A stretch of 14,868 nucleotides of DNA from Chloroflexota bacterium (GCA_020845495.1 JADLFM010000134.1:1-14868), one strand, 5' to 3'; shown: positions 7,390-14,128, numbered from the stretch's first letter. The notes: generated by a model from the sequence alone, not told the origin. Made by a program: numbers and translations.

Positions 7390-7468
7390 GCGATCTACGC
7401 CGGTCCAGTACACTGGCTGAGAGGAGCCCCAGGCAAGGGGCGATGAGTCGCGATGACGCGGCGACGTC

Positions 7469-7475
7469 GAGGGAG
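7469..7475 (+). promoter_or_regulatory. ribosome binding site of the cupin gene
   Basis: GAGGGAG lies 9 nt before the ATG at 7485. In-frame ATGs at 7386 (overlapping the previous stop as ATGA) and 7443 have weaker or badly spaced sites, and would add Arg/Ser-rich sequence outside the cupin fold. Confidence 0.6.
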
Positions 7476-7484
7476 CAGCCAGCC

Positions 7485-7892
7485 ATGGCAGGCATCAAGG
7501 TCGTCCGCCCGAACGAGCGCTACTCGGGCGCCGTTCAGACCACGAACATGGCCCGCGAGGCCGGCGTCGCGCCGGAGACGACCGGCGCGACGAGTATCTG
7601 GTCCGGCTTCGTCAGCACGCCGCCCGGCACCCGGTCTGGTGTCCATCACCACGGCGACTGTGAGACGGCGATCTACGTCCTGCGCGGACGGGCACGCTTC
7701 CGCTTCGGGGAAAAGCTCGAACACGACGTCGTCGTCTCGGCCGGGGATTTCCTGTTCGTCCCGCCAAACGAAGTCCACCAGGAAGAGAACCTGAGTGACA
7801 CCGAGCCGTGTGAACTGATCGTCTCGCGAGGTTGCAGCGGCATCCTGACGATCAACGTGCCGGACCCCCGCGAGGGCGGGCAGCAGGCGTAG
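7485..7892 (+). CDS. single-domain cupin protein
   Basis: The 135-residue protein has both cupin motifs. Motif 1 is PGTRSGVHHHGDCE (47-60), with metal ligands H54, H56 and E60, then YVLRG. Motif 2 is GDFLFVPPNEVHQEEN (87-102), with ligand H98. One metal ion bound by three histidines and a glutamate is expected. Small cupins include dioxygenases, isomerases and pure binding proteins, so the reaction cannot be named. It starts 95 nt after the cyclase stop and may be co-transcribed with it; an alternative ATG at 7386 would overlap the cyclase stop by ATGA and translationally couple the two genes. It is probably cytoplasmic: no signal peptide is seen. Confidence 0.88.
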   Translation: MAGIKVVRPNERYSGAVQTTNMAREAGVAPETTGATSIWSGFVSTPPGTRSGVHHHGDCETAIYVLRGRARFRFGEKLEHDVVVSAGDFLFVPPNEVHQEENLSDTEPCELIVSRGCSGILTINVPDPREGGQQA

Positions 7893-7940
7893 CGCTGGGG
7901 GAGCGGCGCCCCGCCCGCACACGAGCGCGCCGCTAGCGCT
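7891..7940. terminator. two-part stem-loop between convergent genes
   Basis: AGCGCT (7891-7896) can pair with AGCGCT (7935-7940), and directly inside it AGCGGCG (7902-7908) pairs with CGCCGCT (7928-7934). This leaves a five-G bulge on one side and a 19-nt loop. The structure spans the 40-nt gap between the cupin and the RhtB-like gene, and includes both stop regions, so it could end transcription from either side. There is no T-run. Confidence 0.45.
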
Positions 7941-8553
7941 CGGCAGTGAGGCGTGTGCCGACGACCACGAAGACGACGCCCGTCAGTGCCGTGACACTTC
8001 GCTCGACTCGGTGGTAACCGTGCGTCACGGCGTCGGTGGACACCGTGAGCGCCACCACGACGTACCAGCAGGCGGTTGTTACGACGACGGCCCCGAGCAG
8101 GCTGGCGCTGAACCAGAGCGGGGCGTCGGATGGCACCAGTACGGCGAACAGGCTGCCGAACAGTGCTAGCGCCTTCGGGTTGGCGAGGTTCGTCAGCAAG
8201 CCGCGTCGAAAGGCGGCCGACGCCGAGCAGGGCTGTGCCGAGGCGGCGTGCACGGCACCCCCTCGGTACGCTGCCCACAGCAGCCGGCACCCCAGGTAGA
8301 TCAGGTACGCCGCCCCGGCCAGTCGGACAGCAGTTGCCAGTTCCTCGAAGGCGAGCAGGACGGCATGCAGCCCGAACAGGCTCGCCGCGGCCCAGGCAGC
8401 CATGCCGACGGTCACCCCCGCCGCCACCCCAAGCCCGCTCTGCCGCGATCCTCCCACCGACGCATGGACCGTGGCGGCGAAGTCTGGCCCAGGCGTGATG
8501 AGCGCGGCCAGCCAGACCGCCAACGCCGTCAGAAACGCCGCGCCGTGATCCAT
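7933..8553 (-). CDS. LysE/RhtB family amino acid exporter
   Basis: The 206-residue hydrophobic protein has the typical family size and about five to six membrane segments. The family hallmarks are TPGPDF (20-25) at the end of the first helix and NLANPKA (122-128) after an amphipathic stretch. Members export amino acids or related small molecules such as lysine, threonine or homoserine lactone across the inner membrane; the substrate cannot be predicted. The frame is open back to 8757, but that part overlaps the regulator gene and is not membrane-like, so I use the ATG at 8553. A clear ribosome binding site is lacking, and a GTG at 8574 is an alternative. It follows the PerR-like gene by 70 nt in the same direction and may be in its operon. 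Confidence 0.87.
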   Translation of the reverse strand: MDHGAAFLTALAVWLAALITPGPDFAATVHASVGGSRQSGLGVAAGVTVGMAAWAAASLFGLHAVLLAFEELATAVRLAGAAYLIYLGCRLLWAAYRGGAVHAASAQPCSASAAFRRGLLTNLANPKALALFGSLFAVLVPSDAPLWFSASLLGAVVVTTACWYVVVALTVSTDAVTHGYHRVERSVTALTGVVFVVVGTRLTAER

Positions 8554-8623
8554 ACGACGTGACCGCTCTGCCACGCTCCCTTCGCCCTGGTCGATCCGGA
8601 CCGGCGAACCGCGGTGGGCGAGC

Positions 8624-9064
8624 TTAACCGGCGGTGCGGCACGCGGCGCACAGGCCCAGTAGTTGGGTGTGATGACCGTGGATCGCGAAGCCGGTCGCGA
8701 CGGCCGCTCGTTCCAGCGTCTCGGGCGGGGGCGGCGCCTCGGCGTCCACCAGGTCACCGCAGCGGATACAGAGCGCGTGATCGTGCCGATCTACCCGGCC
8801 GTCGAAGCGGCTCGCGGCGTCGCCGAACGTGAGTTGCTGGATCACACCGTGGTCGGCAAGTACGTGGAGAGCGTTGTACACGGTGGCGAAGGCGATGCCC
8901 GGCATCGTCTGGCGCACCCGCTCGTAGATGTCGAGGGCACGCGGATGATCGTCGCTGGCGCGAACGGCCTCGAGCACGGCCTGGCGCTGGGGCGTCATGC
9001 GGAACGCGCCGACACCCTCATCGTCGGCATGCGCATGGTCGTGAGCGTGTCGTGCTTCCGTCAT
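8624..9064 (-). CDS. Fur-family regulator, PerR-like
   Basis: This 146-residue protein has the Fur winged-helix domain (TPQRQAVLEAV at 24-34, FATVYNAL at 59-66) and a dimerisation domain with two CxxC pairs (C99/C102 and C139/C142) for the structural zinc. Against B. subtilis PerR, with a constant offset of three, all five regulatory-metal ligands are present: H40, D88, H94, H96 and D107. Aspartate rather than glutamate at the last position is linked to peroxide sensing in PerR, so a peroxide sensor is more likely than an iron-uptake Fur or Zur. The N-terminus is His-rich (HAHDHAH, 6-12), which is unusual and may affect metal binding. It lies 104 nt after purH and 70 nt before the exporter, all on the minus strand. 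I see no perfect PerR box in the 104-nt gap. Confidence 0.88.
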   Translation of the reverse strand: MTEARHAHDHAHADDEGVGAFRMTPQRQAVLEAVRASDDHPRALDIYERVRQTMPGIAFATVYNALHVLADHGVIQQLTFGDAASRFDGRVDRHDHALCIRCGDLVDAEAPPPPETLERAAVATGFAIHGHHTQLLGLCAACRTAG

Positions 9065-9127
9065 CTCGCCCTGGTGCGGTCAGGTTCAGAGGACCGCTCT
9101 CGCCTGGTCCTGCGCGTGATCGCGGCC

Positions 9128-9179
9128 GGCTACTGCTTCCGGCTACTGCTTCCGACTATTGCTTTCGGCTAATGCTTGA
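9128..9179 (-). repeat. four 13-bp tandem repeats across the purH stop codon
   Basis: Four consecutive 13-bp units fill 9128-9179 (plus strand). Units one and two are identical, GGCTACTGCTTCC; unit three is GACTATTGCTTTC; unit four is GGCTAATGCTTGA, which contains the purH stop (CTA, 9169-9171) and its last codons. The order suggests that the purH 3' end was duplicated outward into the gap before the PerR-like gene. Confidence 0.85.
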
Positions 9180-10725
9180 AGTGACGCTGATGGGTGAAGA
9201 TCATGGCCATATGGTGGCGGTTCGCCACCTCGATGGCAAGTTGGTCGCGGATCGAGCCGCCGGGCTGGATGACGGCGGTCACGCCGGCTATGGCTGCCCG
9301 CTCGATCCCGTCTGGGAAGGGGAAGAAGGCATCCGAGGCCATGACACTGCCGACGGCACGGTCGTTGGCCTTGCGGCAGGCCAGATCGACGGCGTCCACC
9401 CGGCTCGGCTGGCCCGCGCCCATCCCGACCGTCTGGAGGCCCCGAGCCAGCACGATGCCATTCGAGTGGACGTGCTTGACGGCTCGCCACGCAAAGAGCA
9501 GGCTGGTCAATTCGGCGAGAGTCGGCTGGCGGGTGGTGACGACATCGCGGGTGAGCATGTTCTCGGGCAAGGCATCGCGCGTCTCGGTGAGCCAGCCGCC
9601 GACGATACGCTTGAAGTCGAGGTCCCCGGCTTCCATCTCGCCAGGCCGCTCGGGCTGGAAGCCAGTCGCCATGATCCGGAGGTCGCGCTTCTTCTGGAGG
9701 ATCGCCAGCGCCTCCGGCGTAAAGTCGGGTGCGATGAGATCTTCGAAGAAGACATCCGCGATCTCGCGCGCCATCGCCTCGTCGACGGTCCGGTTGGTCG
9801 CGACGGCCCCACCGAACGCCGATTGCGGGTCGCCAGCGAGAGCGCGGCGGAACGTCTCGGCCAGGTCGTCCCCGCAGGCCAGCCCGCACGGGTTGCCGTG
9901 CTTGATGATGCAGACGGTCGGGGCCGAGAAATCGGCGACGACCCGCCAGGCAGCGTCAAGATCGTAGGTGTTGTTGAAGGATAATTGCTTGCCGTGCACC
10001 TGGCGGGCGCTGACGACGCCGCGCGGCAGCGGCCGGATCGAGCTATCGGCATAGAAGGCCGCAAGCTGATGGGGATTCTCGCCGTAGCGCAACTCGCCGA
10101 TCTTCTTCATCGCGAGCGTGATCTCGTCCGGGAACAACTCGTCGGCGGTCCGCAAGTACCCTGCGATGTGGGTGTCGTAGACGGCGCAGTGCTGGAACGC
10201 CTTGGCCGCGAGCCGCCGCCGAATCCCCTGGCTCACCGTTCCGCCCGGCTCCGCCTCACGTAGCTCATCAAGTATGGTCGAGTAGTCCATCGGATCGCAG
10301 ACCGAGACCACGTGGGCGAAGTTCTTGGCCGCCGCGCGCAGCAGGGTGACGCCGCCGATGTCGATGTTCTCGAGGACGCCTGACAGGTCGACGCTCGACC
10401 GCCGCGCCGCTTCCCGGAACGGATACAGGTTCGCAGCCACGATGTCGATCGGCACGGCTCCGACCCGTTCGAGCTCTTCGATGTGTCCCGGATCCTGGCG
10501 CAGCGCCAGAATCCCGGCGTAGATCAGGGGATGGAGGGTCTTGACCCGTCCGCCGAGGATCTCGGGAAACCCTGTAAGCTCCTGAACGCCCTTGACCTCG
10601 ACGCTGTTCTCACGGAGAAGCGCTTCGGTACCACCGGTCGAGAACAGTTCGACGCCAAGCTCGGAGAGCCCGCGAGCGAAATCGACGACACCCGTCTTGT
10701 CGGACACGCTGATCAGCGCGCGCAT
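9169..10725 (-). CDS. purH: bifunctional AICAR formyltransferase/IMP cyclohydrolase
   Basis: PurH does the last two steps of IMP synthesis: formylation of AICAR by 10-formyltetrahydrofolate, then ring closure. The 518-residue length is normal. The IMP cyclohydrolase (MGS-like) domain opens with MRALISVSDKTGVVDFA, has STGGT at 29-33 and GGRVKTLHP at 58-66. The transformylase domain has RYGENPHQ (213-220), SFNNTYDLDAAW (249-260), and the catalytic K275/H276 in IIKHGNPCG, followed by SAFGG. The C-terminus is IFTHQRHFKH, close to the usual ending. The frame is open to 10785, but the ATG at 10725 has GAGG 5 nt upstream and gives the standard N-terminus. It has its own candidate promoter (10784-10812) and lies 230 nt after nadE. 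Confidence 0.97.
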   Translation of the reverse strand: MRALISVSDKTGVVDFARGLSELGVELFSTGGTEALLRENSVEVKGVQELTGFPEILGGRVKTLHPLIYAGILALRQDPGHIEELERVGAVPIDIVAANLYPFREAARRSSVDLSGVLENIDIGGVTLLRAAAKNFAHVVSVCDPMDYSTILDELREAEPGGTVSQGIRRRLAAKAFQHCAVYDTHIAGYLRTADELFPDEITLAMKKIGELRYGENPHQLAAFYADSSIRPLPRGVVSARQVHGKQLSFNNTYDLDAAWRVVADFSAPTVCIIKHGNPCGLACGDDLAETFRRALAGDPQSAFGGAVATNRTVDEAMAREIADVFFEDLIAPDFTPEALAILQKKRDLRIMATGFQPERPGEMEAGDLDFKRIVGGWLTETRDALPENMLTRDVVTTRQPTLAELTSLLFAWRAVKHVHSNGIVLARGLQTVGMGAGQPSRVDAVDLACRKANDRAVGSVMASDAFFPFPDGIERAAIAGVTAVIQPGGSIRDQLAIEVANRHHMAMIFTHQRHFKH

Positions 10726-10783
10726 GTACACCTCGGCGCTACTCTTCGGGCTCGCGAGCCAATGCGCCCCACCTGCCGCCGGC

Positions 10784-10812
10784 ATTGTAGCCCATAAGGA
10801 GGGCAGTGGCAG
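10784..10812 (-). promoter_or_regulatory. candidate sigma70-type promoter for purH
   Basis: Read on the minus strand, CTGCCA (10812-10807) and TACAAT (10789-10784) are separated by 17 nt and match the -35 and -10 consensus at four and five of six positions. Transcription would start near 10777, giving a leader of about 50 nt before the purH ATG. This supports purH being transcribed separately from nadE. Confidence 0.5.
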
Positions 10813-10828
10813 GAATGCGGGTCAGACG

Positions 10829-10858
10829 CCCCCTCGCCATTGGCTGACGGCGAGGGGG
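10829..10858. terminator. perfect 10-bp stem-loop between nadE and purH
   Basis: CCCCCTCGCC (10829-10838) pairs perfectly with GGCGAGGGGG (10849-10858) around ten bases. It lies downstream of nadE and upstream of the purH promoter, so it could end nadE transcription. No T-run follows on the minus strand. Beside the G-rich repeat at 10867 it could equally be part of a dispersed repetitive element. Confidence 0.5.
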
Positions 10859-10866
10859 GACCAGGC

Positions 10867-10894
10867 GCAGGAGAGGAAGGGTTGGGGGTGAAGG
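10867..10894 (+). repeat. second copy of the G-rich intergenic repeat
   Basis: GCAGGAGAGG, AAGGG, TTGGGGG and TGAAGG occur in the same order and near-identical spacing as at 107-134. The copies lie in unrelated intergenic places, both beyond the 3' end of a minus-strand gene. Similar G-rich blocks next to hairpins are common dispersed repeats in high-GC environmental bacteria (from memory, not checked). Confidence 0.45.
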
Positions 10895-10920
10895 TGCTGC
10901 TCGTCGGCGACGACTCTGCT

Positions 10921-10957
10921 GCGCCCCGCATATCCGTTGCGCCCCCGCATATCCGTT
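10921..10957 (-). repeat. direct repeat at the nadE stop codon
   Basis: The 18-nt unit GCGCCCCGCATATCCGTT (10921-10938) is followed at once by the same unit with one extra C (10939-10957). A third partial copy, GCGCCCCCG, continues at 10960-10968 inside the last nadE codons. The second unit overlaps the nadE stop (10956-10958). The pattern suggests tandem duplication of the nadE 3' end, with the copies outside the coding region. Confidence 0.88.
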
Positions 10958-11783
10958 ACGCGCCCCCGTGTCGGTACGGAAGCTCGCGCTTGAAGGCCGT
11001 GGCACGATAGCGCGCAAGCACCTTTTCGACGGCGTCAGGCGCGAGCCCGGTCCGTTCGGCCACCTCGCCGGCCGGCTCTGCACGGTCGATAGCCCAGTAC
11101 AGCACCCGGTCTGCTTCGACGTAGCGAACGCCCAACTCGGTCTCGTCGGTCTGGCCGGCCCAGAGGTCGGCTGTGGGGGACTTCGCGATGACTTGCTGGG
11201 GCACGCCGAGATACTCGGCAAGCGCCCAGACCTGACTCTTGTAGAGTGTCGAGATCGGCTCGATTGCCGAGCCGGCGTCACCATAAACCGTGAAATAGCC
11301 GAGCAGATTCTCAGTCTTGTTCTCGGTCCCAAGGACGGTGGCTCGATACTTCGCGGCCAGATCCCAGAGCACGATCATCCGGCTGCGGGCCGCCACGTTG
11401 CCGATCCTGAGCGGGCTCGGCTCCACGTCGCCAACGGCCGTGCGCCAGCCCGCCACGATCGGCCCGACGTTCACCAGCAGCCGCTGGCCGGCGGGTATGC
11501 CGAGCGCCTCCTCCACCGCTTCCGCGTCCTCCTGGCTGGCCGGCGAGGACGTGGCGGACGGAAGCTTGACCGTGATCAGACGCTCGGGGCCGACAGCACG
11601 CACCGCCAGCGCGGCCGAGAGCGCCGAGTCCACCCCACCTGACAGCCCCAGCACATAGGCGTCGAGACCGGACGCGTCGAGGCGCTGCTTCAGGTAGGCG
11701 GCGATCGCGTTGGCGGTCCGCTCCGGATTGAACGCCAGCTCCGGCGGCAGGGCGCGGGTCAGATCGGGAAGCTGTTGCGTCAT
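10956..11783 (-). CDS. nadE: ammonia-dependent NAD+ synthetase
   Basis: NadE adenylates deamido-NAD and amidates it to NAD+, the final step of NAD synthesis. The 275-residue protein has the PP-loop SGGVDS (48-53), KLPSATSS after strand 3, and the diagnostic GTENKTENLLGYFTVYGD stretch, then LYKSQVW, SPTADLW and GQTDETELG. It lacks an N-terminal nitrilase-type glutaminase domain, so it should use free ammonia. The ATG at 11783 follows GGAGGG with about 9 nt between. The C-terminal codons carry part of the repeat at 10921-10968. It is 340 nt from the upstream minus-strand gene, so it probably has its own promoter, though I cannot point to a convincing one. Confidence 0.95.
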   Translation of the reverse strand: MTQQLPDLTRALPPELAFNPERTANAIAAYLKQRLDASGLDAYVLGLSGGVDSALSAALAVRAVGPERLITVKLPSATSSPASQEDAEAVEEALGIPAGQRLLVNVGPIVAGWRTAVGDVEPSPLRIGNVAARSRMIVLWDLAAKYRATVLGTENKTENLLGYFTVYGDAGSAIEPISTLYKSQVWALAEYLGVPQQVIAKSPTADLWAGQTDETELGVRYVEADRVLYWAIDRAEPAGEVAERTGLAPDAVEKVLARYRATAFKRELPYRHGGA

Positions 11784-12052
11784 GGCTGCTCACCCTCCAG
11801 AATGGCCACCAGCCAGGCTGGCCCCAGCATGGCCGAGGAAGATTCTATGCCCGGGACCGCCTCCCCTACACGCGCTTCAACCTGCATGGCTCCGCCCGCA
11901 CAAGCCCCGAGATGGCGCACCTGGTGGATAGCGGGGAGCACCAGCGGCGGGATTCACGCTGCGACGCGTCACCAGCGGGTGCAGGAGTGCCGCGAAACGA
12001 AAGTGCCGCCGCGCTGACCGGGAGGCTTGCCGGAGGCCAGGGCCGGCTGCTC
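11784..12052. other. intergenic stretch, possible eroded coding sequence
   Basis: There is no convincing gene in this 269-nt part of the 340-nt gap between nadE and the LysM gene. On the plus strand one frame is open from about 11783 to the TAG at 12125-12127. Between about 11843 and 11945 it has strong G/C bias at third positions and reads like protein (FYARDRLPYTRFNL, then MAHLVDSGEH). After that the bias fades. No start codon with a ribosome binding site precedes it. It may be the remnant of a gene, or chance. I see no tRNA or IS end here. Confidence 0.3.
11809..11821. promoter_or_regulatory. 13-bp palindrome upstream of nadE
   Basis: CCAGCC, A, GGCTGG is a perfect odd palindrome ending 26 nt before the nadE ATG. 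It could be an operator for a regulator of NAD synthesis. In 70% GC DNA a 6+6 palindrome may also arise by chance. Confidence 0.25.
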
Positions 12053-12127
12053 CTAAACCAATACCGAGGTGAAAACCACATGCTCCCTGGTTACGCCCAT
12101 GTAGTTCCCACCGTGGCTTTGGTTTAG
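12053..12127. repeat. 75-nt nested imperfect palindrome, AT-richer than surroundings
   Basis: The ends CTAAACCAA (12053-12061) and TTGGTTTAG (12119-12127) pair over 9 bp. Inside, CC/GG, GGTG/CACC, AAC/GTT and ACATG/CATGT pair in register, separated by small symmetric internal loops, giving 23 pairs around a 15-nt apical loop (12083-12097). The element is about 51% GC against roughly 70% nearby. It covers the stop codon of the LysM gene (12124-12126). It could be a transcript-end hairpin, a miniature inverted-repeat element or a structured RNA. Confidence 0.7.
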
Positions 12128-13887
12128 TGCGGTCCCCAGGCCTGATGGACGACCCTGGCGATAGCCGCGATGGTCTGGTTCGCGATCTCCGGGTCGGTGA
12201 TGCCGTCGGTAAAGACCGCCAGCGTGTAGGTACTATCGCCCTGGCTGACGATCCCGACGTCGTTCGCGACGCCGGTGAACCAGCCGGTCTTGTGGGCCAG
12301 CCGCGCCTCGGCGGGCAGTCCACGCTTCAGCTTCGAAGCATCCTGGGTCTGGAGGAGCAGCGCCCGCATCTCCTGGCTGGCACGCGGGCTCACCAGCCGG
12401 TCGGCCGCCAGCAGGTCCAGCAGCCGGAGCATGTCGGACGGTGTGGTCAGGTTGTGTGCACCCGTGGGCGGGCGCTGGCTCCCGAACGGGTTCACCAGTT
12501 GGGTGCCGGCGAGCCCGAGGGCCTGGAGGTTAGCGTTGATCGCGCGCGTCCCAAGCACTTCGATGAGACGATTGGCCGCGTCGTTGTCGCTCGCCACGAT
12601 CATCGAGCGCAGGTCAGAGCGCTGCGGGCCCGTCAAGGTGCGGGTGCCGAGGTCAGCCTCGCGATAGACTTCCGCCAGCACCGCGAGCTTACCGACGCTC
12701 GCGGCCGGGAATGCCTGATCCGCCCCGATGACCAGCCGCTGCCCACTCACCAGATCGTGCCCAGCCACGCCGATGCGCGCGGACGGCCCGGCGACCTGAC
12801 GGGCCGCTGCCACGACGCGCGCCGCGAGCGACGCCCCTGACTCGAGGGGCGCTTCAACCCGGTTCGTCGACGACGTGGCCGGCGTGGCCGGGACGGTTCG
12901 CGCCGTCGCGGGTGCCGCGGCCTGCCCGGCCGCGCCCGAAGTGGGCGCCGCCGTCTGGACAGCCGGGGCTGCGCCACCCCCGAGCCGTGCCCGCAGTGCG
13001 AGGATGCGCTTCACCATGTCGTCGGTGGCGGGCCGTACGCCGTTGGTGCGGACGCTACCGGGACCCTGGATGAAACCGGCCAGACCGCGTGCATCGTCGC
13101 CGCCCCACCGCAACATCGAGGCCGCGTAGGCGACGCCGGCCTCGGCGTTATCCTCGGCATTCTCTCGGTCGAGCGAGCGCTTGAGCAGCACCTGCTGGAC
13201 GTGCTCGAAGGTCGGTGCGGTCACGCTGAGCAGCCCCAGGCCGCCGGGCGCATCGAGGGCGCGTGGCCGGCCGTCCGTCTCGATCCAGGCAAGCGCCTTG
13301 ACGAGTGACGGATCGACGCCGTACTGCTGGGCCAGCCGCTCCAACGTACTGGCCGTGTCGCCCAGGCTACTTGCGGCCGCTGCGCCGTCCGCCGGCCGTG
13401 TGGCGGCGTCTGTGCTGGGCGGTGCCGCACCGGCCGGCACGGCGAGTTTTTGCCCGACGACGAGCCTGTTCGGGTCCGCCAGGGTGTTCGCATCCCCGAG
13501 CGCCTTCACCGCGACACCCAGCGCCTTGGCGATACCGCTAAGCGTGTCGCCGGGCTTGACCACGTACTCGCGCCCGGTCGCCGAGGCACCACGCGCGGCC
13601 GTCGTGCCTTCAGATGCGCCGGGCTGGCGAGCGGAGGTCTCGGCGGCAGACGGCGGCAGCCGCAACGTCTGTCCAGCGCGCAGGCTATCCGGATTCTCCA
13701 GATCGTTCAGCACCCGCAACTGCTCGACGCCGATGCCATAGTGCACCGCGATACCGCTGAGCGTCTCGCCCTCCTGGACGATGTGCTCGTTGGTTCGCTC
13801 GGCCACATTCGCGATGAACGAGCGTCCCGCGAATGCACTCGTCAGCACGATTCCGATGAGCAACAAGCGGACGAGCTGACGAGACAC
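12124..13887 (-). CDS. exported LysM, transglycosylase-like and class A beta-lactamase-like protein
   Basis: From the GTG at 13887 the protein has 587 residues. A hydrophobic N-terminus (LVRLLLIGIVLTSAFA) is a signal peptide or anchor. Two LysM domains follow (about 35-78 and 107-151; VKPGDTLSGIA is clear), which bind peptidoglycan. Residues about 180-280 resemble a lytic transglycosylase SLT domain: YGVDPSLVKALAWIETDG supplies the catalytic-type E203, and GFIQGPGSV corresponds to the usual YNAGPG. After an Ala/Pro-rich linker, residues 370-585 are a serine beta-lactamase/PBP-like domain with SVGK (397-400), SDN (433-435) and KTG (533-535). The class A ExxLN glutamate is not evident before LTTP. 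It probably binds and acts on cell wall outside the membrane. An upstream GTG at 13902 would add five residues but lacks a ribosome binding site; GGAGGT lies just before 13887, at a short spacing of 4 nt. Confidence 0.88.
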   Translation of the reverse strand: MSRQLVRLLLIGIVLTSAFAGRSFIANVAERTNEHIVQEGETLSGIAVHYGIGVEQLRVLNDLENPDSLRAGQTLRLPPSAAETSARQPGASEGTTAARGASATGREYVVKPGDTLSGIAKALGVAVKALGDANTLADPNRLVVGQKLAVPAGAAPPSTDAATRPADGAAAASSLGDTASTLERLAQQYGVDPSLVKALAWIETDGRPRALDAPGGLGLLSVTAPTFEHVQQVLLKRSLDRENAEDNAEAGVAYAASMLRWGGDDARGLAGFIQGPGSVRTNGVRPATDDMVKRILALRARLGGGAAPAVQTAAPTSGAAGQAAAPATARTVPATPATSSTNRVEAPLESGASLAARVVAAARQVAGPSARIGVAGHDLVSGQRLVIGADQAFPAASVGKLAVLAEVYREADLGTRTLTGPQRSDLRSMIVASDNDAANRLIEVLGTRAINANLQALGLAGTQLVNPFGSQRPPTGAHNLTTPSDMLRLLDLLAADRLVSPRASQEMRALLLQTQDASKLKRGLPAEARLAHKTGWFTGVANDVGIVSQGDSTYTLAVFTDGITDPEIANQTIAAIARVVHQAWGPH

Positions 13888-13968
13888 AGCACCTCCAGGC
13901 ACGGGTCGATTACCCTGTCGAGTGTAGGTGCCTCGCCATCACGCAGCCGTCACGCCGGCGTGCACTGT

Positions 13969-13986
13969 CATTACAGGAGCATTACA
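13969..13986. promoter_or_regulatory. direct repeat with one-turn spacing in a divergent gap
   Basis: CATTACA occurs at 13969-13975 and 13980-13986 (TGTAATG on the minus strand), an 11-bp period that would place both on the same DNA face. The gap between the divergent LysM and receiver genes (13888-14169) is a natural site for an operator. The first copy is also part of TGT-N4-ACA (13966-13975). No regulator is known for it. Confidence 0.3.
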
Positions 13987-14035
13987 TCACCCGTGCGAGC
14001 TACCCGCTGCCGCGCTACGTCGCACGAACGGGACG

Positions 14036-14041
14036 TATACT
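14036..14041 (+). promoter_or_regulatory. candidate -10 hexamer for the receiver gene
   Basis: TATACT matches five of six -10 bases, the same hexamer as before the 1560 gene. No good -35 or TG extension is seen. Transcription would start near 14048 and give a leader of about 120 nt before the ATG at 14170. An in-frame ATG at 14053 lies only 11 nt behind the hexamer, so an N-terminally extended product is possible. Confidence 0.4.
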
Positions 14042-14128
14042 GCGCCCACCTGATGGGCCAGGGTGGTCCACGGCCCGGCTGGCGGCCGTCGCGCCGACCG
14101 ACCGCGGGGCTCAGGGTGGCAGGGTGGA

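Noticed and set aside
7417..7445. CTGAGAG before the cupin gene, resembling the start of a TPP riboswitch
   Set aside because: The other conserved parts of the THI element (the second-arm CTGAT/TAATGC region) are missing, and the cupin has no thiamine link.
8554..8757. Longer 274-residue form of the exporter
   Set aside because: The extra part overlaps the end of the PerR-like gene and is not membrane-like. The family length and TPGPDF position fit the ATG at 8553.
9052..9984. 310-codon plus-strand frame opposite purH
   Set aside because: It is antisense to the conserved purH coding sequence, and purH clearly explains the codon pattern.
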